Positions 1 to 13,200 of a DNA stretch of 64,000 bases are shown here, piece by piece. The stretch spans positions 55,637,553-55,701,552 of the forward strand of contig JAQMRL010000001.1 in NCBI GenBank assembly GCA_035578175.1. The letters run 5' to 3'. This stretch comes from Catonia carolina (taxonomy: Eukaryota > Arthropoda > Insecta > Hemiptera > Achilidae). The notes beneath the pieces are model-generated. The model saw only the letters and a list, made by a program, of their open reading frames with translations, made no database searches and had not been told where the DNA came from. Numbering within the stretch: position 1 is the first letter of the stretch; the number at the start of each line of letters is the position of its first letter. The translations under genes were made by a program, and so were the position numbers.

Positions 1-338
1 GCGGATGAATGGGGATTGACTGTCTAAGGTACTGAGTTGCAGCACACTCTCTGTCCACATGATAATATCATCAAATATTAGAGCGCTACTTACTCTATTA
101 ATATTAATGTACAGTAGGAACTACATACAGAATGCTCTTACACTTCTTTAGCAAAAGTACAACTTCCATAAAAATATAAATGGTATTGTGGATTATTATT
201 TCATTGGTGTGTTTAACACTTTGAGTACTATTTTATAGTATACTCAAAGGTTTAACACCATGGTTCACTTGAAAACTGTAATACACAATGTTTTTACTAT
301 GAAGATTTGTACATGGATAAGATAATTAATTTCTGAAG

Positions 339-500
339 AGGCCACCTCTGTGGTGCAGTGGTTAGCATGCTAGGCTGGAAAGCGGAAGACCCAAGTTCGA
401 CTCCCAGTCTGAGTCTGAAAATTATTACACGTCTAAATCCACCGTTCCATAATCTACAGTAGCACTAAATAATAACCAAGATTTTGATAAATCTTTAATA
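339..500 (+). repeat. tRNA-derived SINE (family 1), copy 1
   Basis: The head looks like a tRNA gene with RNA polymerase III boxes: box A TGGTGCAGTGG at 351-361 and box B around GTTCGACTC at 395-403. It is followed by a non-tRNA body with the string CCACCGTTCCATAA. Related copies, recognised by the same body (CCAC.TTCCATAA, then TGTTGAT.CAACTT), lie at about 42889, 58250 (- strand) and 61597 (- strand). A functional tRNA is unlikely because the stems do not close and the body continues beyond the acceptor position. No clear target-site duplication was found. It lies upstream of RRP12. Confidence 0.6.
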
Positions 501-1097
501 ACCTAACAAATATAAAACAAAAATAAAGAATTATTTTTTGTATTTTATTAAATAATCATACATCGAATAAAGCGCTCCCCAAAGTCATACCACGGATGCC
601 AACCTAATTCTCTTCAAACGTACTGTCAGCTCTCGATGCAATAATGATAAATCTGATGGTTAAATCTTCCCTTCCACTTGCACAGAGAGAATCGGAAGAA
701 TCATGAATCCGTATAGAAGAAGAGATAATGTAGTGAGGTTCTAAAGTAAAGTGTATTTTATTGTACCTATTATGTTCATTGATAACATGTTTGCAGTGAT
801 TGTGCTAACATAATCTTAAATCCGACTTAGTTTATTTGTGAACATTTATCGCCATTTTATGTATGCAAATTACCTGAAATTTTTCTTAATTTTATAGTTA
901 CTGTCTGTGCTTAAGAAAACAAATAATATTTTCAAAAATTACAATGACTATGATTGTTTGAAAACGATACATGAGGCTGCGCTTTGTTTTGTAGCCATAT
1001 TTGTCATAGAGCAGCTGTTCGTAGTTCGAAGCACGTGTAGTGACGGCTGTGGTTATAGGTTAATTATACTAGTTTGGTGTATTTCTGATCATTTGAA
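501..1097 (+). other. 5' flank and presumed 5' UTR/promoter of RRP12
   Basis: This is the stretch before the RRP12 start codon. An in-frame TGA at 1086-1088 immediately precedes the ATG at 1098, so the coding region cannot extend upstream in this exon. I see no convincing TATA box, and the transcription start cannot be placed. No conserved protein is encoded here. Confidence 0.4.
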
Positions 1098-1227
1098 ATG
1101 GCCAAATTTCGGCCGAAAACTAAAGGAAAAGGAAAGCGATGGCAGAAAGGACAAAGCTCAAGTTCCAATCCATCGACTACTAAATACCGGGATGCTGCTA
1201 AATCTCGATTTTTTCAGGACACTTTAG
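1098..1227 (+). CDS. RRP12: RRP12 coding exon 1 (residues 1-43)
   Basis: Start codon at 1098 with an in-frame stop just upstream. It encodes a lysine/arginine-rich N-terminus followed by the conserved [11 protein letters not shown] segment. It ends with one base of the next codon before donor GTACGT (phase 1). Confidence 0.9.
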
Positions 1228-4200
1228 GTACGTCGCATTAATCTATTTGTTCAGTTAAATGTACCAGAATATGTACATAAATACACGTTATGTAGACAAA
1301 ACAGTTATTTCAGTAATTACGCTATTGGTTCACGTTTTCTGCTCATGATAAATATCTTGTTTTTCTGAAATTAGCCTATAAAATATTTTACGTTTTTTTG
1401 TTTTAACCAGTTTAAATGTAGGCTACTTGGAAAAAACACTTTTTGGGAAAGTGTAGTTCTTATGTTTCAGTATCGACTGTTAATGCTCTGGTCGTTCTAT
1501 TGTTATGCTTTTAGCTGCCACATATAATTATGTAACAGTTACATTAATTATGCTAACTGACTTAACTTAAGCTTTTATAAATTTATGTAATTGTCAAGTA
1601 TTTATTAATTATGTGGCACCAGGGTTAAGAGTTATCCTACATGTCAGATTTTCATGTTTCAAGAAAATGAAAAAATAAAGTTTGGATTCTTCGTGAAAAT
1701 CATGTTTTACATTAATTTTGATAAAGATTTATTAATTTTTTAATGTTACTTAAAAATAAGTATATCACTGGAAAAAGTAAAATAATTTTATTTTGTGAAA
1801 ACATTTTTTTGGGATACCTCCAACTTATACCTGTTTACTGTAAACTTAAGACATGTATCACCATTGAACATTTTTCCAGAAAATCCTTTCACCTTCTTCA
1901 TTAAATTTATTGAATTTGGAGTATTTCTAAAAGCCAGCATCAGTCAATGGCTGAACTATGAATATTTATGTTGCACCAAGCTGCATCCAGTCATGAGAAA
2001 TTTCCACTACTTAATTCGTTTCAATTAGGGCATAAGCTGTATTACTTACCACTTGTGTATGAACAGTAATTAAGGACCTGTTGATCCAATATTTTCAATC
2101 TACTGCAATTTTCCAAAAGAGAGACCTTTGCCTACCATGTATATGTTGTACTTGTTTTGGCTGCCACTTTTGTCTGAATACATCATAACGTGTGTACCAT
2201 TTTCAGGAATATTATTGTTAAAACGTTTTGAAAAACACGAAGCAATCTGATTTGGTACTCTACCACCAATATTCTCCAATATTTTTATGATAAAACAAAT
2301 TAATATTGATATATATCACCTGTACTCCAACAAAAAAGGGGTTTTTTTGTCAAAATATTTCTTTTTTGACACTAATATTACAGTGAAATAGAGGAAAATA
2401 TTTATGTCCTTTTACTCAGATATGTAGAATTTTGTGCTAAAGACTACTAATAACATATCTCTATTGTCTCAGAAATTGACGTAAATCCTGGAGCCTCACA
2501 ATTTTCTGATTGTAATTGATATTTGATAACAAATAAGATATTAAAGAAGAAAAATAAGAGATAAGCTATAAACAGGAAAGGGAATAATGTCCAGTATTTT
2601 ATTTTCTGTGTGCTTTAATCTCAGTTGGTTTTCATCTCCAGACAATTGGTGGTTAAAAAATTCCCGATTGTTTCTAGTTTTTAGTTTTGTTTGATAAATT
2701 CACTGTATAACTAGACACTTGATAATTCACTTTACTAGACACCTTTCAAATGCAAACACTGGAAAATAGGCGTCGATTAGCTTCACTAATGTATTTGAAA
2801 CAATTATTTTGTGGTGAAATAAATGATCCTTATACGCTTAGAAAAATTCCTTTTCGCGTCCCAAGTTTTTGTAACCGTTCAAAAAATATGTTTTATCAGA
2901 AATCTTCTTCCACTAATTATGCAGCTTATTCGCCGGTTAACTGCATGATAGTCAATTATAATATCATGGACAGAATTGCGGCAATAGATCCATTTTGCCA
3001 GAGCCGAGCATCGTATAGGTCAGCCATTCTTAAGTCTTTCAAGATGTAAGTTTCCTATCAATTCCACATTATGTGTGTGTTAAATTTTTTATTTATTTTT
3101 ATTTTGTTTTTGTTTTGGACCTCTATCATGATTGTTAATCAGTAAATTATTTGTAAAATCTTCGTGTATAATACTGTTTCAGTTATATTTAATTCTGTTT
3201 GCATTATTGACTATTTTTGATTGTATTTTCTCTCCTTTTATTTGCTTTTTACTTTTGTATTGTCTTTTGCTCTGTAATGAAATATTATTTCTGTAATTGG
3301 GCCATGTTCGGCCTGTTGCAAACAATTAAATAAAATAAATAAATAACCTAATGTTATTTACCTAACATTTTTTTCAACAGGTGGGCCGAGTTTATTAACA
3401 GCAGAAGCATTACAAAAGCATAATGCTTTCATTGGTGTCAGCAAACATGAGGAGAAACCAATGGAGGAAGATGTAGAAGATGGAACATCATCAGTAGCAG
3501 CTTCTACATTTAAAACAGTTGATACATTTGCTTCTGATTTTAGTGGCTGCACTAATGTTTCGTACAGCAAGTAAGCTTCAGCCTATATACATTTGAATAC
3601 AAATCTGAATACTTTAACCCAGGGGTCTCCAACCTTTTTTACTCAAGGGCCACATTGTAAATTTTTGGAGGAAAGGCGGGCCAGCAATATTTTAGGGCAG
3701 AAAGTTTAGCCCCCCCCCCCCGATACACCCTCGAAGTTTTTTCTAATTAAGAGCTCAGTGGTGGTTTTTGAGATTTTCTTGCTTAGTTTTTTAAGTTGCT
3801 ATATTTCCTTATATATCTTTGTTGTTGGCTAACTAAAATTCTTTACGTGATTGTAAAAAAAAGCTGTGACCAAACAAATAATTATATTTGCTATAAAATA
3901 ATATTTGTTCTGTAAAAGGAGTTTTCACGTAGGCTTAATGAAAACACAGGATGATACAAAACCAAATCTTTTCAATTTACTACAAAATGTACTTTATTGA
4001 ATTTTAAAGAAAACTTGACAATACATGAGTTTACAACAAGTGTAAAGCTTAAAAAGAACAATTATGTTTTAGTGAGAAGATTGCATTTGTTTTCCACTTA
4101 AAATTTCAGCCCATTTAGGGTCAAACTTTTTAGTTACGATCATTAGGATTGATTTCAAATGTTCATCTGACAAGGAAGATCTGTATTTAGATTTAACAAA

Positions 4201-7200
4201 CTTCATTTTTGAAAAAGTCTGCTCACACTTATAGGTAGATCCAAAAAGAGAAAACATAGCTCGAGCATAGTTTTTTATGTTTTTAAAGTCTTTTTCTGGG
4301 AGAGAACTGTAAAATTTAAGTAGGTTACCTTCTTTGTAGCACTCCTGGAAATCGGTGTTGAGTGAATCATTGGTTGTTAGCTCGATAACTTCAAGTTGCA
4401 TTTCTGCAGGCACTTTGTCAATGTCATACTTAAAAGGGTTTTGAAACATCTGAATGTCTTCTGCTGCACGGTCAAAATCTTCAAAGCGGTTTTCAAACTC
4501 TTGTCGTAGCTTAGACATGATTCCTAAAACGTAATCCTTGGGGAAGGTAGCAGTGCTTAGTGCACTTAAGTTCTGACAAGATTCAAAGTGGTCAAAGTTC
4601 ATAGATCCTAAATGCTTCTCGAAAAGTATGGGTTTTTTTCTAAAAGCTTTGACATGCCAGTATAAGTCACAAACTGAAGAGTTTTCACCTTGCAATTTCA
4701 AGTTCAGAAAGTTTATATGTGCCGTGAGGTCAACAAGAAAAGCCAATTTCCATACAAACATACTGTCAGAAAGTTCAGGTACAGGATGACGCTGTTCAGT
4801 CATAAAAATGTCAATCACTTCACGAAGTTCGAAAAACCGCTGAAATACTTTACCTCTGCTCAACCAGCGAACTTCACAGTGGTAGGGAACATCTGGGTAA
4901 GCACTGTCAATTTCAGTAAGAAAATGTTTGAACTGGCGGTGTTTGAGGGAACTTGATCTAATGAAGTTAACTGTTTTTACAACTACATTCATCACTTCAG
5001 CTACATCTATGTGTTTACCACACAACGCTTGTTGATGGATAATGCAGTGATAAATCACGGGTTGAATACCGCCAGCTGTTTTAACAGAATTGCAAATGTT
5101 TCCAACTACTCCAGTTTTTGTACCAGACATATTTTTCCCACCATCAGTGGTAACACCTCTCATGGGTTTGAAATCGAGCCCAAGATTAGAAATGGTTTCA
5201 CTTATTTTTGCGAAAATTTTCTCTCCGGTCACACTACTCTCCATAGAGTGAACGTCAGCCAACTCTTCTGTGATTTTAAAATCACTGTTCACACCACGAA
5301 TAAATAAAAGAATTTGAGCCGAGTCATTGATATCAGTTGATTCATCAAGAGCGATTGAGAACCATTCAAAGACCTTGCATGCGTCTTTCAGCTGATAAAA
5401 AACGTTATTTCCAAGATCTTCCGTACGGCGCGCTACTGTGTTCGCCGACAAACTAATAGCATTGAATAGAGAACGTTTATCAGGGCAGATTTCTTCCACA
5501 CTCACTAAGATGCAATCAACCAATTGGCCGTCGGTAAAAGGTTTACCAGCTTTAGCCAGAATATGGCTGACTTTGAAACTGGCTTTTACAGCAGCCTCGT
5601 TTTGTTGAGATTGCTTGGTAAAAATTTGTCTCTGAACTGAAAGCGAATTTTTCAAAGAAGCAATTTTGTCGTCTCGTAGTTTGACTGTTAAATTGGAATA
5701 CTTGCTCTTGTGTTTTGTTTCATAATGTCTACGGACATTAAACTCTTTGAGAACAGCGACAGTCTCGTTGCAAATAAGACATAACGCTTTATTATTGTTA
5801 TCAATCATAAAATAGTCTTGGGTCCACTGTTTATTAAAAGCACGGCACTCAAAATCAACTTTCCTTTTTGTACAAGAAGCCATTGTTATGAGCAATAAAA
5901 CAAAAAAAATAAAAGACACTGTCCACGATTACTATGCACTTCGCGAAACATCAACCTACACTCGAACTAGTTGTGATTGTAACTGACGCTGAAAAGCGAC
6001 TGACAAGAAAATACAATTTAGAAAGCAAACAAAGAAATGATGAGGGTGAGTTGTTGACGCGACACGTACAGTCCGTGCTGACCAAGGTTTTTATAAAGAA
6101 GGGTGTTCACTCCCACACAAATAATAAAAGTGGTAGGGGCAAGCCAATGTGCGACGTCACCCGGCGCAATGCTGTGCCGCAAGGTCGACAGTCGCTTAAC
6201 ATTCACAGGAATAATAACGTTATTTTATTTTCGTGTTACCATTATACAAAAATATGGTCATACAGTACGAAATTTTATAACATGGTAAGATAATATTTTA
6301 ATAACGCAATGAACTTACTTATCTATCATGTGGACATTCATGCAGATTTTAAATGTTGCAGTCATGCGTATTTATGCAAGGTTTACAGTTCATCAACATA
6401 AATTCATTGTATTTTATTTGGGTGTACAACACAAAGTAGTTATTATAACACTGTACATATAATAGTATTAATATGTTTATCAGAATTTATTATGTATTCT
6501 TTAGTAAGGTTTATGTGATTAAAAGAATAATAATGAGAAAATGAAACTGTATGGATCTAAGTAAAAGTAATTGTGAATAAAAAAATGTTTATTTCCAAGA
6601 TCCTCCACATTTGGTATTTTTTAACTTATCTTTTCAGGTATTTTACATTTGTTATTTCCCATTGAGTTACTGTTACTTTCCTGAATAATTGCACGTTTTT
6701 GTTTTTGGTTCAGATATTATACTCGGATGAAAGTACTTACGCGAGCCAGTTTCATCAGAATGTGTTCTTTCACATTTGGAAAACTGTTTTTCAAAACTAG
6801 AAAATATTTATTTACAACATCAAAAGTACTTAATAATGCATCCCCGTGAATATCTGTGAACAGTTTGTTTGCCTTTATAACTATGTCGGTGAATTTTTGT
6901 GACGGTACAGTCAATTTACCGTACGTAGCTCAACATTTCTATCCATCCTTCGTGGGATTCTTCCATCACGTCTTTAAATTGATCATCGTTTTCTTTATAA
7001 ATGATATAACTGGCAAGGTACCGTAACGCTTCTTCAGATGTCGAATGTATTTCTGGGTTAGCACTTGTTTCAACATTTCCTTTACATTCATTTTTTTCTA
7101 AGCTGACGGTCGTTTCACTTAACGGAATCATATTGAATATGCATTCTGTCAGATAGGTCACTTTCTCTTCATCCTCTGAAATATTTGAACCTTGCGGAGG

Positions 7201-10200
7201 AGGCAACCGTGAACCTAATAGGACTGTCTTCAGTCTGTTTTTGAATTCAGTGGGAAGAGGATGGGCACATTGACTTCCAACACCACGAATTCGTGAAAAT
7301 AAACTTTCTAGTACATCTTGATTGAGTCTGCTTGTCATAATGAACTTTACTTTGTACTCCTTAATTATACTATTTTAAATAAAGATCCATCAAAGAGGTT
7401 ACAGATATAAGCATATCTCTTTAAAAAGGAAGAAGGTTTCCTCGAGTTCCAATTTTTAAAACTTTTATCATTGCTTTCTTCTGGTTTATAATTTCCAATT
7501 GCTCGCTCATATTCACTCCATTTCCAAGAGCTTTTTAAAAATGTTTTGAACAGATTCTTAGGCTACATTATTTGGATTAAACAAATCGGCTCTCCGACAA
7601 CTTATAACCCATTTTTCTACCTACTGGATCTTTAGGGAATTTATGAAATGAGTACGTATTTCCAGTTTTACCACTGAAATTCTTGCAGTTCTGAACTGTA
7701 CAACCTCCTAGCTTGCATAGCTAGCTATTTTTATGCTAGCTATTTCTTAAACTAGCTTGCATATGAAGTTAATGAAATAATTTACATAGGCCTGCTACAA
7801 AATAATCAAAAAGAGGCCTTGGTGTTACTTACAACAAAACTAAATAGGCTACAGCAGTTTTTTAAAATTCTTATTGTAAAAAAATAAGTCACACAACCAA
7901 AACGAAAAAGTAAACATAACCGCAATATCGGACTGACGTTGCGCCGCGTGACGTCACATTTTGTGTATCCCCACCACTTTACTCAACTCGCTACGGCAGC
8001 ATTCGTTAGTGACCCCCCCCCCTGCGTGCTGACCACTTATTATCGCTCAATGGTTGATCACTACTTGTTTACAGCTAGTTTTACACTTATTGAGAAAAGA
8101 AGTGGCAAGTGAGAGACGAGTACTGTACTCATATGTAATGGTAAAAATGCTAAAAGGAAATATATTATTATCAAATAAAAATTTGTTCTTTCAGTATGCT
8201 AGCTTTCCGCGGGCCGGAAAAAACCTGTTCGCGGGCCGTAGGTTGGAGACCCCTGCTTTAACCTATTATAAACTAAAAATTCTCAATATTGGCTTTTAAC
8301 ACATTCAACACGGATATCAAGTTTGGTATGCGACCTACTGACGGAATTTTTAATTTTTTTTAATGCATAATATTTTGTTTTTTGTCATTAATAATGATTT
8401 AGTAATCAATATTTCAAAATAATATTGATATTTGGTGAATTTTTGGACTGGAGGTATTACTACCTCCTCTGTAAGCGGGATTGGAATTGGGTATGCAAAC
8501 ACTCAATACACGTTAGAGACCAATAAAACTTACTGAGGAGGAGACATTACCTCCTCTTGTACAAAAATGTATTGGAGTTATTATTTAGTTCTGAAAGATC
8601 AATTATTCTGCAAATATTCACAAAATTTATAAAATAATAAGTATCAGAAGTTGTTTGACATAATTTATGTGACGTCATTTCAAGTATTAATACATCTACG
8701 TATTTTTGTCAGTATTTATTTATAGAACAAGAAATTAATGTAAAACTGATCTTCTTTTAAATACGCATAATGTATTTGAATTCATAAAATAATACAATAT
8801 TACTATTAATTATTAATGCGTTAAATAATAAAATAATATTTTATATAATTGGCCAATAGTATAACGAGCGTATATTTAGTGAAAATATAAAAATCCACTT
8901 AAAAATATAGCTAAAAAAATATTGTACTATGTTACTATTTACATTAAAAAATAGTTGCTTACACAGAACAGCACAAAAATCGTGGGGAAACTGTTGAATA
9001 AGAATATCCGAATGAACTAAATTCTGTAAATATCACACCTTGTTTAGGCAGGCATGAAATTGTGTATACCCGTATTAATAATGGGAGAAATTCTTAGATT
9101 TTTACTAAAAGATGATGGTAGACTTTGATGTATAAGACAAACTTAGGAAATTTAGAGTTGACTTTCAATAACCCGCGTCTGCAAATGGAAAGATATATTC
9201 AATATTTTGAACCTTTTTTTTGTCATAAGAAATACGAATGATTGAAATAGAGTTTTACAATATTAATGGATTGATTGAACAGTAAGCTACTGAAGAGAAT
9301 TCATAAGGTAATATTACCTCATCCGTCACTCGTATTCGCTATGATAAGGTAATATTACCTCTTCGCACGAAATATGTTAAAATATATTTTGAATCATCAT
9401 TGAAATACTTCTCTGTCTGGATAAATATTTAGCATATTCTAAATAAAACTGTCCTGTAATATAATCTAATTTTGTGTACTTACAAATTTTTTCTACTGAT
9501 ACTGTCTTAAAGAGTATCTGGATGTCCCCCATAAGTTTTTAATGAAAAATGTAGTTCCAATTTTAATTTACTGGTAATTGCTCTATGTGCATGCTTATAG
9601 CATCAGAGTGATGCAATAAGCTTGACATTGCAAAATTTAGGATTGCAAATATCAAAGGGGTTGGTTAGACCGTATTATTTACTAAAACTTTTATGAATAT
9701 GGTAACAGAAAGAGGCTAGTCCTCGAAAAATAACATGGACTAGGCCATGTAATCAAATGGATGCTTATCAGCAACTCAAATAGCAGGTATGCTTATGTAT
9801 GTATGAGAAAAAAAGTGTAGAAAATCAAATGCCATAAACAATAGACAGGAAGAAAAGTCTCACAAATTCCATGTAAATAATGTTCCCAAACACAACTTAA
9901 AGAAAAACAAATTGAACAGAGTAAAAAAAAAGTTATTTTCTCTTTTTTTATTTAATTTTTTATGTAGATTCTGAAAATAAGGTTGTCGAATTGATTAAGG
10001 ATACCCGCGAATTAATACAGTTATTTGAAATTTTTCGGTAGAATTTTTTTTTATGGTAAGGACTTGAGACATGGGCTTATTAGAACATTTTGATTCCTAC
10101 GCCTAAAAACCTATAAAAAACCTTTGGTCGTCAAATAGGTCAGTGAACAGCTGAAGTTTCCAGTTTTTCTAGAATGATAATTCCATCATTAATTAAAAAA

Positions 10201-13200
10201 ATAACGATGCCTGATGACAAGTCTGCACATGAAGAGCTACATTTTGTAAAATGCTTGGCTGGAATTAGTTCAGTGGGAGCTTAAACCAAACTGGTCCCTT
10301 TACAGCCATTTTTTATTCTTTGTGCATGTGTTGTTGGTTGTTGTTATGGGTGAATTTATTTTCTTGCCTGTGATACTAGTTTGTAAGATTTTAGTGTTAT
10401 AAGAGAACTCTGCTCTGCACTTGGGCCTCTACACTCTTGTGTCGAATAACAGGGAATGATAACCACGCAGGGTTTTTGTGTATAAAAAAGAAGATTATTT
10501 TCTCATACAAAACAGACAATAATTCGTTTTCAAAAGCCTTCAGTTTGTTGCTTTTAACTGTAAGTTCCTTTCAATAATCATGCTTTTCATGGCTGTGTAG
10601 CCTACTTTAATTTCATATCTTTCATTGAACCTTCAACATTCTGGTTACTTAGGCTTCCCTTTCCTCTCCTACCGCTGAAAATCTACCTTCAAAAATATCC
10701 ATGATGAAAATCATATCTTGACATGCAGACAAAAAATACAGAAATTTTTTATTAGGACCTAATGCAGGGCATTGTTATTGTGGGAAAAGATTGTGATTGT
10801 TTTAATCATGTTACAAATTCATCAAACATGTCATGTTACAAATTATTAAATGTATTAACCTATTTTAATTGGCTTAAAGTGGATTCAGGATGTTTATCAT
10901 GTACAATACTCATAAAATATCTGGTTCTATTTCCTATAGTACATATTGTTTGTGTTTCTTATAGCAATACCTCATTTAATTTGCAGTTTTTAATAACTAA
11001 TTTACCTTTACCTTATTCTATGCAAGTAATACTTTGTTAATATTGGAATCACAGAAAAGCAAGCTTTCCTGTAATTGTGAGGCTGTCATATTTGTCCCTT
11101 TACCCAATTTATTGCATTAGTCAAGGTTGTTCAGCTGGGCTGAATCACAACTCTTGCTTGATCATCATTGCCGCTTCACTTAATTATATTAATCGTGTAT
11201 CTAAGAAGTCTAGTTTTATAAATTCGCTTTTGTAGCAATTTTTTCCCTGCCAGTACTTCTACAATCACTTTTTGTAAGTTATTGTAATTTTTATTTACGG
11301 TCAGCAAAGGTAAATAAGTAATTAAAGATTATACTTGATTAATATTACAGTATAACGGGATAAGTCAAGTTAACCAATTACTCATAAAGTATTTAATTAT
11401 ATTAATAATAAAATCACAGCTTCTCAAAATAATCAGCATGAAAATTATTACAAATAGAAAGAAACCAAATGTTTACTTAACATGATAACCATTAAAATCA
11501 TGCGTGACTCGCTTTGTTTGTCAGTTAGTGTTAGGAAACTCAACTGAATCAATAAACAAGAATAATAAATAATTAGATGGTGTGAAATAAATGAGGTAAT
11601 ATTTTTATTGCTTTATCTCCCACACACTAATGATAGTAAACACTGCTTTTATAAATGTGGCAACAACTGATTCATACAAGCTCGCAATTCTATGAATCTG
11701 AATCTAGTAACGAGAATAATGTTGGCAAGTATCTGAATTATATTTGTGATCATTTCTTTTTAATTACAGGTTAATTAATGATTTTAATCCAGACTCAGCA
11801 ATTCAGAAAGAAAAGCTTGCGATCCTTGCAGCTGTAGCTGAAGTGATAAAGAGTAATGGTGGAACTGAGAATAATACGGAGTACTTTGGTGCTCTGGTGA
11901 GTAAAGCTGTTATTATTGTTTTAATTGGGTATGTAATCATCATATTGACCAAATTTTTGTGAAATGAAGTGAGATTCAATTTAGTTCTAACGGTTATTTA
12001 TCAGTTAGTAAATTATAACTTGAGTATCTATGTTATCGTATTGGTTAGTTTGGTTGTTGTTGGTTAATACTTGTTTCTGTGCTTTAAAGCTTGAAATAAT
12101 TAGACCTAGTCTCATTTAGCTTAGTGTGTTGGCAAAATAACTGTTCATTGTATTATTCAGTTTAATTTACTTTGTTTGATTGCTTTTTAATAGTGAAGGC
12201 TAAAGTTCTATGTACATTCCGTATGCACCAGTATATGGAATGGATGACAAACAGTTGACAAAACAAATCTTTAAGACTATAAATAATAGACCTAAGGTAT
12301 AAAATAAATGGTTTGAAAAAATCAAAGAAGTTATAGTAAAAAATAAATTAAACTAAGAAAACATCATGGATCAAACCAGAAAACTGATTGCTGACTTTAA
12401 GGGCTTCTTTGAAGAGTAAACACAGAGCACCAGGTTGATGGAAGAAGTGGTCTACAGTGTAGGCTACAATGAGACCTTCTAGAATTGTCAAAAGTTACTT
12501 TATGTTGTCTTAAATGGCTACATTTAAAAAGAAACATTAAAAAAGCTTCATCTGATTTTTCAACCATACTTTGTTGATAAACTGTGCAGTGTGTGGCTCT
12601 CATTCTTTAGTATTTCAGTGGTTGCCAATTTTTGTATACTTGGGAGCTGACTTGTTTGCTAGTGCGGGATGAAGTTCAAGGGAGCCTGGTACTACAGTAG
12701 TTATTCGAAATGGTTTGTTAGTAATATTTTTAGAAGAGCGCGTACTAATTGTATTATTACTACTACTAGGTTAAAGGAGGAGGGGAATCGTACAAACAAT
12801 CCTCCTCTACCCGAATTCCTTTCGCTAGCAATCAGGTGAGCTCCCATCTATACACATTATCAATTCAAGATATAAATCAATATTGATTGAGTTCAGACAC
12901 TGTTAGCAAAAATTGATGTTTGATACCTTGGTGGAAGCAGTTGGGCCCACTATACATAAGAAAAAATAATAAATTACAATAATGCACTTGTCTTTGGACT
13001 TGCACATTCATATAGGCCTTCCCTTCTCTGTCTCCTTGTTCTTGCAGTTTTTTTTAAAATAGTTAAATGATATAATAGTATGATGACATTGTTGTTCACA
13101 AAAGCAAACCATTATTAAAGAACTTGTTTTACAATAACTAATTTTTTAACAAAGTTCTTCTAAAAATTGATTGGCCTATTGTTCATGTGTTCTGAACTTA

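Larger units (their letters stand above)
3620..8255 (-). mobile_element. hAT DNA transposon (ZBED/GTF2IRD2-like), complete with TIRs and 8-bp TSD
   Basis: Both ends carry the 16-bp perfect terminal inverted repeat CAGGGGTCTCCAACCT, and the insertion is flanked by an identical 8-bp duplication CTTTAACC at 3612-3619 and 8256-8263, the size diagnostic of hAT. The 4,636-bp element lies in RRP12 intron 2, antisense to the gene, and carries an uninterrupted transposase ORF near its left end. The other half (about 5.9-8.2 kb) carries a P-element-like transposase fragment, GACGTCAC-containing inverted repeats and two C-runs (3711-3721, 8013-8022). The perfect TSD and open transposase suggest a recent insertion. 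Confidence 0.93.

Noticed and set aside
351..410. tRNA gene
   Set aside because: Pol III boxes are present but the acceptor and anticodon stems do not pair, and the sequence continues into a SINE body shared with other copies.
907..1227. 106-codon open frame overlapping RRP12 exon 1
   Set aside because: It is in a different frame from the RRP12 start and has no recognisable motif.
12397..12603. Open frame on the - strand in intron 3
   Set aside because: No domain or transposon motif could be supported; length compatible with chance.
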